Below, piece by piece: positions 6,667 to 14,883 of a stretch of DNA of 64,000 bases. The notes below the pieces were generated by a model. The model made no database searches. It saw only the letters and a program-made list of their open reading frames with translations, and had not been told where the DNA came from. Position numbers and translations under genes: made by a program. Origin of the DNA: Pampinifervens sp037481935 (GTDB lineage Bacteria; Aquificota; Aquificia; Aquificales; Aquificaceae); assembly GCF_046159715.1 (NCBI RefSeq), contig NZ_JBJXCT010000001.1, positions 186,001 to 250,000 of the forward strand, read 5' to 3'. Numbering within the stretch: position 1 is the stretch's first letter; the number at the start of each line of letters is the position of its first letter.

Positions 6667-7850
6667 TCTCTTGCAAGGTATTTGAGCACGATGGGTGCCA
6701 TCAGTGTGGTGACCGCCACCACAAAGATAACAACTGCGTATAGTGTGTCATCATAGAGCTTGCTCTGCCTTCCAAACTCTGCAAAGATGAGCCCCACCTC
6801 GCCCCTGGGCAGCATGGAAAAGCCAACAAGGAGCTTCTCCCTCATGGTGCCGCTGACAAAAAAGCCAGAGATGACCTTACCCACGATTGCCACAAGCAGT
6901 ATTAGCGCCGATAGCGTCCAGAACTTTGCTGAGGAAAAGTCTATCGCCTTGAGGTTGAGCTGAAGACCCACATACACGAAGAATATGGGCGTGAGGACCC
7001 ATACAAGGGGCATTATGGTATGCTCCACCTTGTGGGCGAGCCTTTCATCAGTTCTCAAAAAGAGGGCAAAGGGTAGGGCAAAACGTCTTGAGAGGGCAAG
7101 TCCTGCGGTAAAGGCACCCAGTATTTCCGGAGAGCCCACCTCATGAGCAAGAAAGGCAAAGAGGAATATGGTGGCAACCACTGTAGGTGGTATGAAGTCC
7201 TCCGTTCTTAGCTTTCTTGATAGCATGGCTATTATCCTTGCAAGAATCTGGGCAAGTATGGGCGAGAAGATGAAGAAGGTGGCAATATACAAAATGAGCA
7301 TGGTAAGGGCATCAAAGTGAACCACGCCCTCCCTTGAAAATTCATACAGCCCTGCAAGCACTATAACCCCAAAGATGTCATCAAGCACCGCCGCACCCAG
7401 AACAATCTGGGCAAACCTCTCCTTCATCTTCCCGAGGTCATCGAGCACCCTTACCGTTATGCCTATGCTGGTGGCGGTCAGCGTTCCGCCTATAAAGAGG
7501 GAAACGGTAAGGGGCAGGTTAAGCGCGTAGTAGCTCAGGAGTGTTCCAAGCGCCATGGGCGTAAAAGCCCCCACAGTAGCCACCACAAAGGCTGAAATAC
7601 CAACCTTTTTCAGCTGGTTTATGTCTGCCTCAAGGCCGATGTGAAAAAGAAGAAGTATTACCCCTATCTCTGCAAGAAGTCTTATAACCTCACTGGGCTC
7701 AATAAGCCCCAGGGCACTCTTTCCGAGGATAACACCCACCAGTATCTCCCCCAGAACCGGGGGAAGCCCGAGCCTTCCAAAGGTGTCTCCTATTATTCTG
7801 GCGAGAAACAGTATTATGGCAAGATAGAGGAATATGGTATGAAGGTCCAT
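6663..7850 (-). CDS. Cation:proton antiporter, CPA2 family (NapA/KefB-like)
   Basis: The 395-residue integral membrane protein has about 12-13 hydrophobic segments. GLPPVLGEILVGVILG near the N-terminus and the ion-site motif AAVLDDIFG with adjacent aspartates are typical of electrogenic CPA2 Na+/H+ exchangers. There is no C-terminal TrkA-N or TrkA-C domain, which argues against a full KefB/KefC potassium efflux system. It would exchange Na+ or K+ for protons across the inner membrane. A TATAAT (7865-7860) ends 9 bases before the ATG, inside the end of dut. queA overlaps its 3' end by 4 bases. Substrate specificity cannot be read from the sequence. Confidence 0.9.
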   Translation of the reverse strand: MDLHTIFLYLAIILFLARIIGDTFGRLGLPPVLGEILVGVILGKSALGLIEPSEVIRLLAEIGVILLLFHIGLEADINQLKKVGISAFVVATVGAFTPMALGTLLSYYALNLPLTVSLFIGGTLTATSIGITVRVLDDLGKMKERFAQIVLGAAVLDDIFGVIVLAGLYEFSREGVVHFDALTMLILYIATFFIFSPILAQILARIIAMLSRKLRTEDFIPPTVVATIFLFAFLAHEVGSPEILGAFTAGLALSRRFALPFALFLRTDERLAHKVEHTIMPLVWVLTPIFFVYVGLQLNLKAIDFSSAKFWTLSALILLVAIVGKVISGFFVSGTMREKLLVGFSMLPRGEVGLIFAEFGRQSKLYDDTLYAVVIFVVAVTTLMAPIVLKYLARE

Positions 7851-7853
7851 GGC

Positions 7854-8300
7854 CTATATATTATATCCCGTTGAGCCAAAGCCTCCATCAGACCTATGTG
7901 TATCGCTGAGTTCCTCCACCTCCTCCAGCTCCACCTTTACCACAGGACATATGACCATCTGCGCTATTCTGTCCCCTCTGTTTATGGTAAAGCCCTCTTC
8001 CCCGAGGTTTATGAGAATCACCTTTATCTCCCCTCTGTAGTCCGCATCTATGGTACCTGGGGTATTGAGAAGGGTTATGCCGTGTCTTATGGCGAGGCCA
8101 CTTCTCGGTCTTATCTGAGCTTCGTAGCCCTGTGGCAGCTCAATTACGATGCCTGTGGGCACGAGGACCCTCTGCAGGGGCCTTAGAACTAGGGGCTCAT
8201 AGACTGCAGCCAGCAGGTCCATGCCAGAGGCATGCTCTGTGGCATAAAAGGGCAGTGGGAGTCCCTCTGAGTGTGGAAGCCTCTTGACCTTTATCTTCAT
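7854..8300 (-). CDS. dut: Deoxyuridine 5'-triphosphate nucleotidohydrolase (dUTPase)
   Basis: The 148-residue trimeric-type dUTPase hydrolyses dUTP to dUMP and pyrophosphate, keeping uracil out of DNA and feeding thymidylate synthesis. The five family motifs are visible: ASGMDLLA, RPRSGLA, GTIDADYRGEI, RGDRIAQMV and the C-terminal GGFGSTG. The start at 8300 (MKIKVKRL) is preferred over one 36 bases upstream because GGAG lies 6 bases before it and the upstream frame runs into the tRNA-Thr gene. Only 11 bases separate it from that tRNA, so dut mRNA is likely released by tRNA 3' processing. Confidence 0.95.
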   Translation of the reverse strand: MKIKVKRLPHSEGLPLPFYATEHASGMDLLAAVYEPLVLRPLQRVLVPTGIVIELPQGYEAQIRPRSGLAIRHGITLLNTPGTIDADYRGEIKVILINLGEEGFTINRGDRIAQMVICPVVKVELEEVEELSDTHRSDGGFGSTGYNI

Positions 8301-8311
8301 GGTCTTCTCCA

Positions 8312-8383
8312 AGCCGGCGGTGGGATTTGAACCCACGGCCTAGGCATTACGAGTGCCTCGCTCTGCCTCTGAGCTACGCCGGC
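8312..8383 (-). tRNA. tRNA-Thr (anticodon CGT)
   Basis: The minus strand folds as a 72-base tRNA: acceptor GCCGGCG pairs with CGCCGGC, the D arm is GCTC/GAGC, the anticodon arm is AGGCA-CTCGTAA-TGCCT, and the T arm is GTGGG-TTCAAAT-CCCAC. The anticodon CGT reads ACG threonine codons. The discriminator base is T and CCA is not encoded. Its first 10 bases (8383-8374) also encode the last codons and stop of pnp. Confidence 0.97.
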
Positions 8384-10452
8384 TCCCTTATGCCCATGTT
8401 GGTTAGCTTCGCCCTTCCCTGTTCGTCCACCTCGAGCACCTTCACCAGAAGCTCATCCCCCACGCTGAAACGGGCCCTCACGTCTTTAATATAACCCTCC
8501 ATCTTGCTCACGTGCAGAAGTCCCACCTTGCCGGGCAGTATCTCCACAAAGACTCCATAGGGCTCTACCCTTGTGACCTTCCCTTTATACACTTTTCCAA
8601 CCTCTACTTCCGCAATAAGGTTCTGAATTGCCCTCTTTACTTCCTCTATAGCTTCCCTTGAGCTGGATGTGAGAGAAACTCTACCACCTTCATGCACCCA
8701 TACAGATACCCCCATCTTGTCCCTAAACTCTTTCACGTTCCTGCCACCGGGTCCTATAACCACAAGAGCCTTGTCTTCGGGTATGGTGATTATCTCAATC
8801 TTAGGTGCGTAGGGGGAGACCTCTTTTCTTGGCTCTGGCATTGCCCCGTACATCTTTTCCAGTATGTAGAGCCTTCCTTCTTTTGCCTGCTGAAGGGCTT
8901 CTTTCATGATTTCCTTTCTGAGGCCCTTTACCTTTATATCCATCTGCACGCTGGTGATTCCATCTTTTGTGCCAGCCACCTTGAAGTCCATGTCCCCAAG
9001 CTGGTCCTCATCTCCCAGTATGTCTGAAAGTATGGCATACCTGTCTCCTTCCATGATAAGCCCCATGGCTATGCCCGCCACATGCTTTTTGAGGGGCACT
9101 CCTGCATCAAAAAGAGCCAGAGAACCGGCGCATACGGTTGCCATAGAGGTGGATCCGTTGGACTCAAGGATGTTGGAAACCACCCTTATGATGTAGGGGA
9201 ACTCCGTCTCTGGTGGTATGAGAGGCTCTATTGCCCTCTCTGCAAGGGCTCCATGCCCTATTTCTCTCCTTCTGGGTGGACCCCAGGGCTTTGCCTCTCC
9301 TGTGGAGAAGGGAGGGAAGTTGTAGTGGAGCATGAACCTTTTGAAGGTTTCTCCCTCGTATATGCTTTCCACCATCTGGGCTTCTTCTGGAGATCCCAGC
9401 GTTGCAGTGGCAAAAGCCTGAGTCTGACCCCTGGTGAATATGGCACTTCCGTGCGGCCTTTCAAAAGGATGAACCTCTATACTTATGGGCCGGATGTCCT
9501 TTGGACCCCTTCCGTCAATACGCACACCCTCAAGGAGCACTTTCTTTCTCATGAGCTTGCTTATGAGCTTTTTGTAGTTGTAGCTCAGCTTGAAATGAAG
9601 CTCCTCCGGCACCTGATGGCTTTCTATAAAGCTCTTTAACAGGTTTGACTGGAAGTTCTTTCTTTCCCGCTTATCTGCTATGCTAAAAGACTGGAATATG
9701 CCCTCCGTGCAGAAATCCTCCAGAGCCCTCTGAAGGTCTTCAGGGAGTTCCATACCTTCAAAGGATACCTTTGTCACGCCTACCCTGCTTCTGAGCTCTT
9801 CCTGAGCCCTTATGATGTCCTGAATTGCATGGAGTCCAAAGTATAGAGCATCTGTGAGCGTATCCTCGTCCACCTCCTTTGCACCGCCCTCCACCATCAC
9901 TATGGCGTCCTTGCTTCCCGCCATAACTATCTCAAGGTCTGCCTTCTGACGCTCCTCGTAGGTGGGGTTTGCCACAAACTGCCCATCTATCCTGCAAACT
10001 CTAACACCCGCTATGGGACCTTCGAAGGGTATTCTTGAAATGTGCAGGGCTGCAGAGGCACCGGTTATGGCAAGCACATCCGGGTCATATCTGTCATCTG
10101 CCGAAAGGGTCAGGGCTGTGATTATCACATCGTGAAAAAAGCCCTCTGGAAGCATGGGTCTTATGGGTCTGTCTATGACCCTTGAGACCAGCACCTCCCT
10201 GTCTGTGGGCTTGCCCTCTCTCTTGACAAAACCTCCGGGGATTTTACCCCATGCAGAGGACTGCTCCCTGTAGTCCACAGAAAGCGGGACAAAGTCTATG
10301 CCCTGAACGGGCTCTTCCGACATCACCGCAGTAACCAGAACCGCCGTATCACCCTGACGAACAACAACAGCACCATCGGCAAGTTTGGCGTAGAGCCCAG
10401 TCTCTATTACAATCTCCGATTCTCCCAGCTTTGCAGAAACTCTTTCCATCAT
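8374..10452 (-). CDS. pnp: Polyribonucleotide nucleotidyltransferase (PNPase)
   Basis: The 692-residue enzyme degrades RNA 3'-to-5' by phosphorolysis. It has two RNase PH-like domains (about 1-210 and 310-540), a KH domain (ALVVIGPGGRNVKEF) and a C-terminal S1 domain (GKVTRVEPYGVFVEI). Length is normal. The ATG overlaps the rpsO stop by 4 bases, the common rpsO-pnp arrangement; a second ATG follows directly. The stop codon TAG is formed by bases 8-10 of the downstream tRNA-Thr, so maturation of the tRNA by RNase P would cut the pnp message 10 bases upstream of its own end. Confidence 0.97.
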   Translation of the reverse strand: MMERVSAKLGESEIVIETGLYAKLADGAVVVRQGDTAVLVTAVMSEEPVQGIDFVPLSVDYREQSSAWGKIPGGFVKREGKPTDREVLVSRVIDRPIRPMLPEGFFHDVIITALTLSADDRYDPDVLAITGASAALHISRIPFEGPIAGVRVCRIDGQFVANPTYEERQKADLEIVMAGSKDAIVMVEGGAKEVDEDTLTDALYFGLHAIQDIIRAQEELRSRVGVTKVSFEGMELPEDLQRALEDFCTEGIFQSFSIADKRERKNFQSNLLKSFIESHQVPEELHFKLSYNYKKLISKLMRKKVLLEGVRIDGRGPKDIRPISIEVHPFERPHGSAIFTRGQTQAFATATLGSPEEAQMVESIYEGETFKRFMLHYNFPPFSTGEAKPWGPPRRREIGHGALAERAIEPLIPPETEFPYIIRVVSNILESNGSTSMATVCAGSLALFDAGVPLKKHVAGIAMGLIMEGDRYAILSDILGDEDQLGDMDFKVAGTKDGITSVQMDIKVKGLRKEIMKEALQQAKEGRLYILEKMYGAMPEPRKEVSPYAPKIEIITIPEDKALVVIGPGGRNVKEFRDKMGVSVWVHEGGRVSLTSSSREAIEEVKRAIQNLIAEVEVGKVYKGKVTRVEPYGVFVEILPGKVGLLHVSKMEGYIKDVRARFSVGDELLVKVLEVDEQGRAKLTNMGIREPA

Positions 10453-10721
10453 CTTACCTTCAGCCCAAGTCTTTCTACTACCTCCAGGTATTTCCTGTAA
10501 TCTCTTTCTTTAAGGTATTCAAGATGTTTTCTCCTTGCATGTATGAGTGCTATAAGGCCACGTCTTGAATGCACATCCTTTTTGTGCTTTTTCATATGCT
10601 CAGTAAGCTTGTTTATGCGCTCGGTTAGTATGGCTATCTGCACTTCGGGTGAGCCTGTGTCCTTCTCATGCCTCTGAAAGCTTCTTATGACCTCTTCCTT
10701 TAATGCCTTTGGTAATGCCAT
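10449..10721 (-). CDS. rpsO: 30S ribosomal protein S15
   Basis: The 90-residue S15 binds 16S rRNA in the platform. Family signature residues are DTGSPEVQIAILTERIN, H-HSRRGL and RRKHLEYL. The start at 10721 (MALPKALKEE) is chosen because AGGAGG lies 6 bases upstream (10728-10733); an in-frame ATG 24 bases further upstream would add eight residues absent from the family and place that site inside the gene. pnp overlaps the 3' end by 4 bases. Confidence 0.96.
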   Translation of the reverse strand: MALPKALKEEVIRSFQRHEKDTGSPEVQIAILTERINKLTEHMKKHKKDVHSRRGLIALIHARRKHLEYLKERDYRKYLEVVERLGLKVR

Positions 10722-10753
10722 CTTTTTCCTCCTGGGTTTCTTCAAAATTTATT

Positions 10754-10759
10754 ATTATA
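10754..10759 (-). promoter_or_regulatory. Candidate -10 box of the rpsO-pnp operon
   Basis: TATAAT on the minus strand lies just downstream of the stop of the 101-residue gene and about 32 bases before the rpsO start, leaving a short leader with a ribosome binding site. No clear -35 element is seen. Confidence 0.4.
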
Positions 10760-10761
10760 TC

Positions 10762-11067
10762 TCAACCACCACCGTATTCGCTCTGGTCTATCTCCATAAG
10801 AAACTCCTCTACCATATCCTTTATTAGCTTTGCGGTCTCTTCAGCAGGTGCCTCAAAGTAATACTCAAAGAGCTCTATCTTTCTCTCGTGTGCATGCTCT
10901 TCATCGGTGTAATACCTCAGAAGCACGTAGGGCACTCTAAAACGGGTATCAAAGTCTGGGTCTTCGGGAGTTTTAAGTTCATACTCCACATCAAGACCGC
11001 TCAGGCTTTCTTCAAGGGCTTTTCTAAGCTCTTCGATTTTTGCACTGTAATTTTTCCAGTCTTTCAT
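10762..11067 (-). CDS. Hypothetical protein, 101 residues
   Basis: I do not recognise a family. The protein is acidic and soluble, without signal peptide or membrane segment, and opens with a helical stretch (WKNYSAKIEELRKALEESL), followed by a beta-like part (VDVEYELK-type, FRVPYVLLRYY) and a glutamate-rich helix at the C-terminus. The start at 11067 is chosen because a TAAAAT box lies 8 bases upstream on the minus strand; the open frame continues upstream into rnr but that part is antisense to it. It is divergent from rnr with only 16 bases between the starts, and upstream of rpsO. Length and composition suggest a small adaptor or stress protein, but this is a guess. Confidence 0.75.
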   Translation of the reverse strand: MKDWKNYSAKIEELRKALEESLSGLDVEYELKTPEDPDFDTRFRVPYVLLRYYTDEEHAHERKIELFEYYFEAPAEETAKLIKDMVEEFLMEIDQSEYGGG

Positions 11068-11083
11068 GGTTAAATATTTTACA
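11068..11083. promoter_or_regulatory. Bidirectional leaderless promoter candidate
   Basis: Only 16 bases separate two divergent start codons. The gap holds TAAATA (11071-11076) ending 7 bases before the rnr ATG and, on the minus strand, TAAAAT (11081-11076) ending 8 bases before the other ATG. Both -10-like hexamers share the AT core, and any -35 elements must lie inside the opposite gene. Confidence 0.5.
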
Positions 11084-13168
11084 ATGGAAGGGGTTTCCAT
11101 AGAAGAGTTAACTCTAAACCTGCTCAAGGGCAGCAAGAAGCCCCTTAGCTTTGAAGAGATAGCCAGACAGCTTGGGCTAGACCAGAAGGGAAGAAAGGCT
11201 CTCAAGAAAACCTTGAAGGCTCTCAGAAAGTCAGGCAAGGTGAGTCTGCAAAAGGGTAAGTATTTCTGTGCTGAAGAGGAGATAGTTAGCGGCAGGGTAA
11301 TACCCTATCCTGCTGGCTTTGGCTTTCTGCAGATTGGGGAGGGCAGAAAGGACATATACATACCCCCTTTTGAGATGGCGAGGCTCTTCGGCGGGGATGT
11401 GGTGAGAGCCAGGGTGGTTGAATACAGAGGAAAGAAGGAAGTGAGGGTTCTCAGGGTTTTAAAAAGGGCAAAAAAGGAGATAGTCTGCAAGCTTCAGAAG
11501 AAGAAAAAATCCTGCCTTGCCCTGCCTGTGGATGAAAATCAGCATCAGACCATAATCCTTGAGGGAAACGCATGCGGTGACCTTAGGGATGGGACACTTG
11601 TGGTGGTGGAGATAAAAAAATTTCCCACAAAGGAAGGTCCTGCTGTGGGCAGGATAAGGGAGGTGCTTGGACATCCGGAAGAGAGGAACCTTATCATAGA
11701 TGTGCTCATAAGAAAGTATGACTTGCCCATCTCATACCCTGAGGAAGTGCTCAGAGAAGTGGGTGGTATGGGGGTAGACTTCAAAAGAGAACTTAAAAGA
11801 AGGAAAGACCTGAGAGACCAGCTGTGCTTTACCATAGACCCAGAGAAGGCAAAGGACTTTGACGATGCGGTAGCAATAGAAAAGTCTCCAGAAGGTTACA
11901 GACTCTGGGTTCATATAGCAGATGTTTCTCATTTTGTGCAGGAGGGGTCTGCAACGGACAAGGAAGCATTTAAAAGAGGTTTTACCTTTTATCTGCCAGA
12001 CAGGGCACTTCACATGCTTCCAGAGAGGCTTGCAGGAGACCTGTGCAGTCTTAAACCTTACGAGGACAGGCTGGCTTTTACCTGCGAGATGCTCTTTGAT
12101 GAGGGGGGAAGGCTCTTAGAGTATGATATATATGAAAGCGTAATAAGGAGCAAGGCAAGGCTCACCTATAGGGAAGCCCTTATGCTTATTGTGGGCGACC
12201 CGGCTCTTGAGAACAGGTATCCACAGCTGGTGGAACCTCTCAGGCTTATGGAAAACCTTTACAGGATACTTTCAAAGGTAAGATGGGAGAGGGGGAGCAT
12301 AGACTTTGACCTGCCAGAGGCGGAGCTCATCGTGGACGAATATGGGGAGCCTGTTGCCCTTATGCCCTATGAAAGACATGTTGCCCACAGGATAATAGAG
12401 CAGTTTATGGTGTCTGCCAACGAGACGGTTGCCATGCACCTTGAAAGGGCAGGCTATCCCTGTCTTTACAGGGTTCACGAAAAGCCAGACCCTCAGAAGG
12501 TGGAGAATCTGCTTGAGATTCTTGCGGGGCTTGGCTACAAGGTTAAAAAGCCCTCTCTGAGCCCCAAGTTTTTCCAGAAGATAATAGAGGACTTTGAGGG
12601 AAGACCTGAGGAAAATCTGGTGAGGTTTCTTACCTTAAGAAGCATGAAAAGGGCCCACTATTCGCCCCACAATCTGGGACACTTCGGCCTCGCCTCTGAA
12701 CACTATGCCCACTTTACTTCACCAATAAGAAGGTATCCTGACCTCATAGTTCACAGGCTTCTGAAGAAGGCTCTCAGAGGTGAGGATATAGACTTCGAAA
12801 AAACAGTTGGATACCTTGAAATGGCTGGCATGCACCTCTCACAGCAGGAAAGGCTTGCAGAGGATGTGGAAAGGGAGGCAATAGACAGACTCAAAGCTCG
12901 CTTTATGAAAGCCCACATAGGTGAAGAGTTTGAGGGAATAATAACCGGCGTGACTTCCTTTGGTATCTTTGTAGAGATTCAGGAGTATCTTGTGGAAGGG
13001 CTTGTGAGCATAACGAGCTTGAAGGAAGACCAGTATATTTACGATGAACCCGCTCACAGGCTTGTGGGAGTGAGCAGTGGTAAAGTTTTCAGGCTGGGTG
13101 ACAGGGTAAAGGTCACAGTGGTGGGTGTGGACGAGGAAAGGGCAAGGCTTGAGCTTCAGCTCCTTTAG
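11084..13168 (+). CDS. rnr: Ribonuclease R (RNB family)
   Basis: The 694-residue processive 3'-5' exoribonuclease degrades structured RNA. The order is an N-terminal winged helix (about 1-60), cold-shock domains, the RNB catalytic domain with the metal-binding aspartates in TIDPEKAKDFDDA, and a C-terminal S1 domain (GIITGVTSFGIFVEI). The start at 11084 (MEGVSIEEL) is preferred over an ATG 18 bases upstream, which would overlap the divergent gene. It lies near pnp, the other main 3' exonuclease. Its stop overlaps the stop of the convergent flgI by 3 bases (TTAG). Confidence 0.95.
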   Translation: MEGVSIEELTLNLLKGSKKPLSFEEIARQLGLDQKGRKALKKTLKALRKSGKVSLQKGKYFCAEEEIVSGRVIPYPAGFGFLQIGEGRKDIYIPPFEMARLFGGDVVRARVVEYRGKKEVRVLRVLKRAKKEIVCKLQKKKKSCLALPVDENQHQTIILEGNACGDLRDGTLVVVEIKKFPTKEGPAVGRIREVLGHPEERNLIIDVLIRKYDLPISYPEEVLREVGGMGVDFKRELKRRKDLRDQLCFTIDPEKAKDFDDAVAIEKSPEGYRLWVHIADVSHFVQEGSATDKEAFKRGFTFYLPDRALHMLPERLAGDLCSLKPYEDRLAFTCEMLFDEGGRLLEYDIYESVIRSKARLTYREALMLIVGDPALENRYPQLVEPLRLMENLYRILSKVRWERGSIDFDLPEAELIVDEYGEPVALMPYERHVAHRIIEQFMVSANETVAMHLERAGYPCLYRVHEKPDPQKVENLLEILAGLGYKVKKPSLSPKFFQKIIEDFEGRPEENLVRFLTLRSMKRAHYSPHNLGHFGLASEHYAHFTSPIRRYPDLIVHRLLKKALRGEDIDFEKTVGYLEMAGMHLSQQERLAEDVEREAIDRLKARFMKAHIGEEFEGIITGVTSFGIFVEIQEYLVEGLVSITSLKEDQYIYDEPAHRLVGVSSGKVFRLGDRVKVTVVGVDEERARLELQLL

Positions 13169-14250
13169 AGCACTTCCAGCTTTGCCCTTAGAGCTCCTGC
13201 AGCCTTTATTGCCTGAAGGACGGAGATTATCTCCCTTGGCGTTGCACCTATTCTGTTTAGAGACTCCACAAGCTGTGAAACACTGGCACCTCTGAGCTCG
13301 AGAAGCCTTGCCTCTTTTTCCTGAACTTTCAGCTCCGTTCTGGGAACGACCCTTGTCTCTCCTGGCGATAGGGGTGGGGGCTGGACCACTTCCGGTGTTT
13401 CCCTTATAGTGACTGTAAGGCTCCCCACAGCCACGGACACGGGGTTTATGGTCACATCACCACCAAGCAGAACCGTCCCGGTCCTGCCGTCTATAACAAC
13501 CCTTGCCACAGAAGGCACATCTATATTTATGTCCTCAACCCTTGCGAGAAAGTCAACAGGGTTAACGCCGGCGGGGATTCTCAGTCTGACTGTGCCTGCG
13601 TCAAGTGCCTGAGCAACCTGCATGCCAAATTCTGCGTTTATCCTGTCCTGAATTAGCCTTGCCATGGAAAAGCTGGGGTTGTCCAGATAGATGTTGAGCT
13701 CCTCTGGCATCCCTTGAAGGGGCAGCTCCCTTTCTACGATAGCCCCGTTTGGTATTCTCCCCACTGTGGGCGTGTTTTTTATCTGCTGAGCTCCTCTTCC
13801 CCTTGCTTCGTAGCCCCCCACGATTACCTGCCCTTGCGCAAGGGCGTATACTTCGCCGTCTGGACCCTTCAGTGGAGTAAGCAGGAGAGTGCCACCCTCA
13901 AGACTTTTTGCATCACCTATGGAAGAGACCTCCACGTCCATAGCCATTCCTGGCTTTGCATAGGGTGGAAGCTTGGCGGTGACCATCACTGCGGCCACGT
14001 TCTTTGTGGTCATGCGTCTGGGGTCCACCACAATACCCATTCTGCTCAGCATGTTGGCTATACTTCTTACTGTGAAGAGGGTGCTCTTTCCATCACCAGT
14101 TCCTCTAAGACCCACCACAAGACCGTAGCCCACAAGATAGTTACTTCTGTTTCCCTCTATGGTGGCCACATCTCCTATGCGTGTGGCAAAGCTAAGAGAA
14201 AAAAGAAGCATCAGAAGGGCAAAACCTTTGCAAGTATTCTTGCAAACCAT
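13165..14250 (-). CDS. flgI: Flagellar P-ring protein FlgI
   Basis: The 361-residue protein forms the P ring around the flagellar rod in the periplasm. A signal peptide is visible (two lysines, then GFALLMLLFSLSFA), and the mature part opens with the family hallmark RIGDVATIEG-RSNYLVGYGLVVGL-GTGD. The C-terminus carries the usual LVESLN-IGATPREIISVLQAIK-AGAL. The ATG at 14250 has GAGGT upstream and overlaps the end of flgH by 40 bases. Only the ring genes flgH and flgI are present here; other flagellar genes must be elsewhere. Confidence 0.95.
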   Translation of the reverse strand: MVCKNTCKGFALLMLLFSLSFATRIGDVATIEGNRSNYLVGYGLVVGLRGTGDGKSTLFTVRSIANMLSRMGIVVDPRRMTTKNVAAVMVTAKLPPYAKPGMAMDVEVSSIGDAKSLEGGTLLLTPLKGPDGEVYALAQGQVIVGGYEARGRGAQQIKNTPTVGRIPNGAIVERELPLQGMPEELNIYLDNPSFSMARLIQDRINAEFGMQVAQALDAGTVRLRIPAGVNPVDFLARVEDINIDVPSVARVVIDGRTGTVLLGGDVTINPVSVAVGSLTVTIRETPEVVQPPPLSPGETRVVPRTELKVQEKEARLLELRGASVSQLVESLNRIGATPREIISVLQAIKAAGALRAKLEVL

Positions 14251-14873
14251 CCGGGGCTACCTCCGTCAGCCAGAAAACCCTTTCCATCTATAAAAACTTC
14301 AAGGTTTGCTATTCTGTCGCTGGAGACAGTGTTGGTGCTGTCTATATCTTCAGGTCTGACTATGCCCCTGAGGACCACCTCTCTCTGTGCCTTGTTCATG
14401 ATTATTTCTTTCTTCGCCTCCACAAGCATGGTGCCGTTAGGATAAACTTTCATCACCCTTCCGGCGAGCTTTGTGGTCAGAACACCTGTCTGCTGCACTT
14501 TGCCTGAGCCCTTTGTGTTTATCTGCCCAGAGCCCTGACCTCCTATGTCTGTAAGGGTATTCTGAGAAAGCCCGAAGAAGGAGCTTATTCCCTGCTGAAA
14601 GGCTGAAGACCTCTGAGTCTGGTTTGAGACACTCTCCACTGCGTTTATGCTTTCCACCACCTGAAGGAATATTAAGTCTCCAACCCTTGAGGCCCTCCTC
14701 TCTGAGTATAGGTCCTGATAGCCATTTCTGGGCATAAGGCTTCCTTTTGAAGCATACTGGAGCCTCTCTTCACCGGCGGGGTATGGGTTTTTCTTCTCGT
14801 ATTCTTCCAGCGTGCTCAGCTTTGGACCGCAGGAGAAGATTAAAATTCCTAAGAGAACCCACAGCCTCCCCAT
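14211..14873 (-). CDS. flgH: Flagellar L-ring protein FlgH
   Basis: The 220-residue outer-membrane lipoprotein forms the L ring of the flagellum. The N-terminus is a lipoprotein signal with a lipobox ending FSC near residue 15. Family segments are RRASRVGDLIFLQVVES, the TTKLAGRVMKVYPNG and the GIVRPEDI region. Its start is 10 bases after the polA stop, with a TAAATT hexamer 7 bases upstream and no clear ribosome binding site. flgI follows with a 40-base overlap. Confidence 0.94.
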   Translation of the reverse strand: MGRLWVLLGILIFSCGPKLSTLEEYEKKNPYPAGEERLQYASKGSLMPRNGYQDLYSERRASRVGDLIFLQVVESINAVESVSNQTQRSSAFQQGISSFFGLSQNTLTDIGGQGSGQINTKGSGKVQQTGVLTTKLAGRVMKVYPNGTMLVEAKKEIIMNKAQREVVLRGIVRPEDIDSTNTVSSDRIANLEVFIDGKGFLADGGSPGWFARILAKVLPF

Positions 14874-14883
14874 GCTTAATAAT

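Noticed and set aside
8301..8336. Longer N-terminus of dut starting in the tRNA-Thr region.
   Set aside because: The extra residues are read from tRNA sequence; the start at 8300 has a ribosome binding site and fits the family.
10722..10745. Upstream ATG of rpsO.
   Set aside because: The strong AGGAGG site would then be inside the gene; the start at 10721 matches other S15 proteins.
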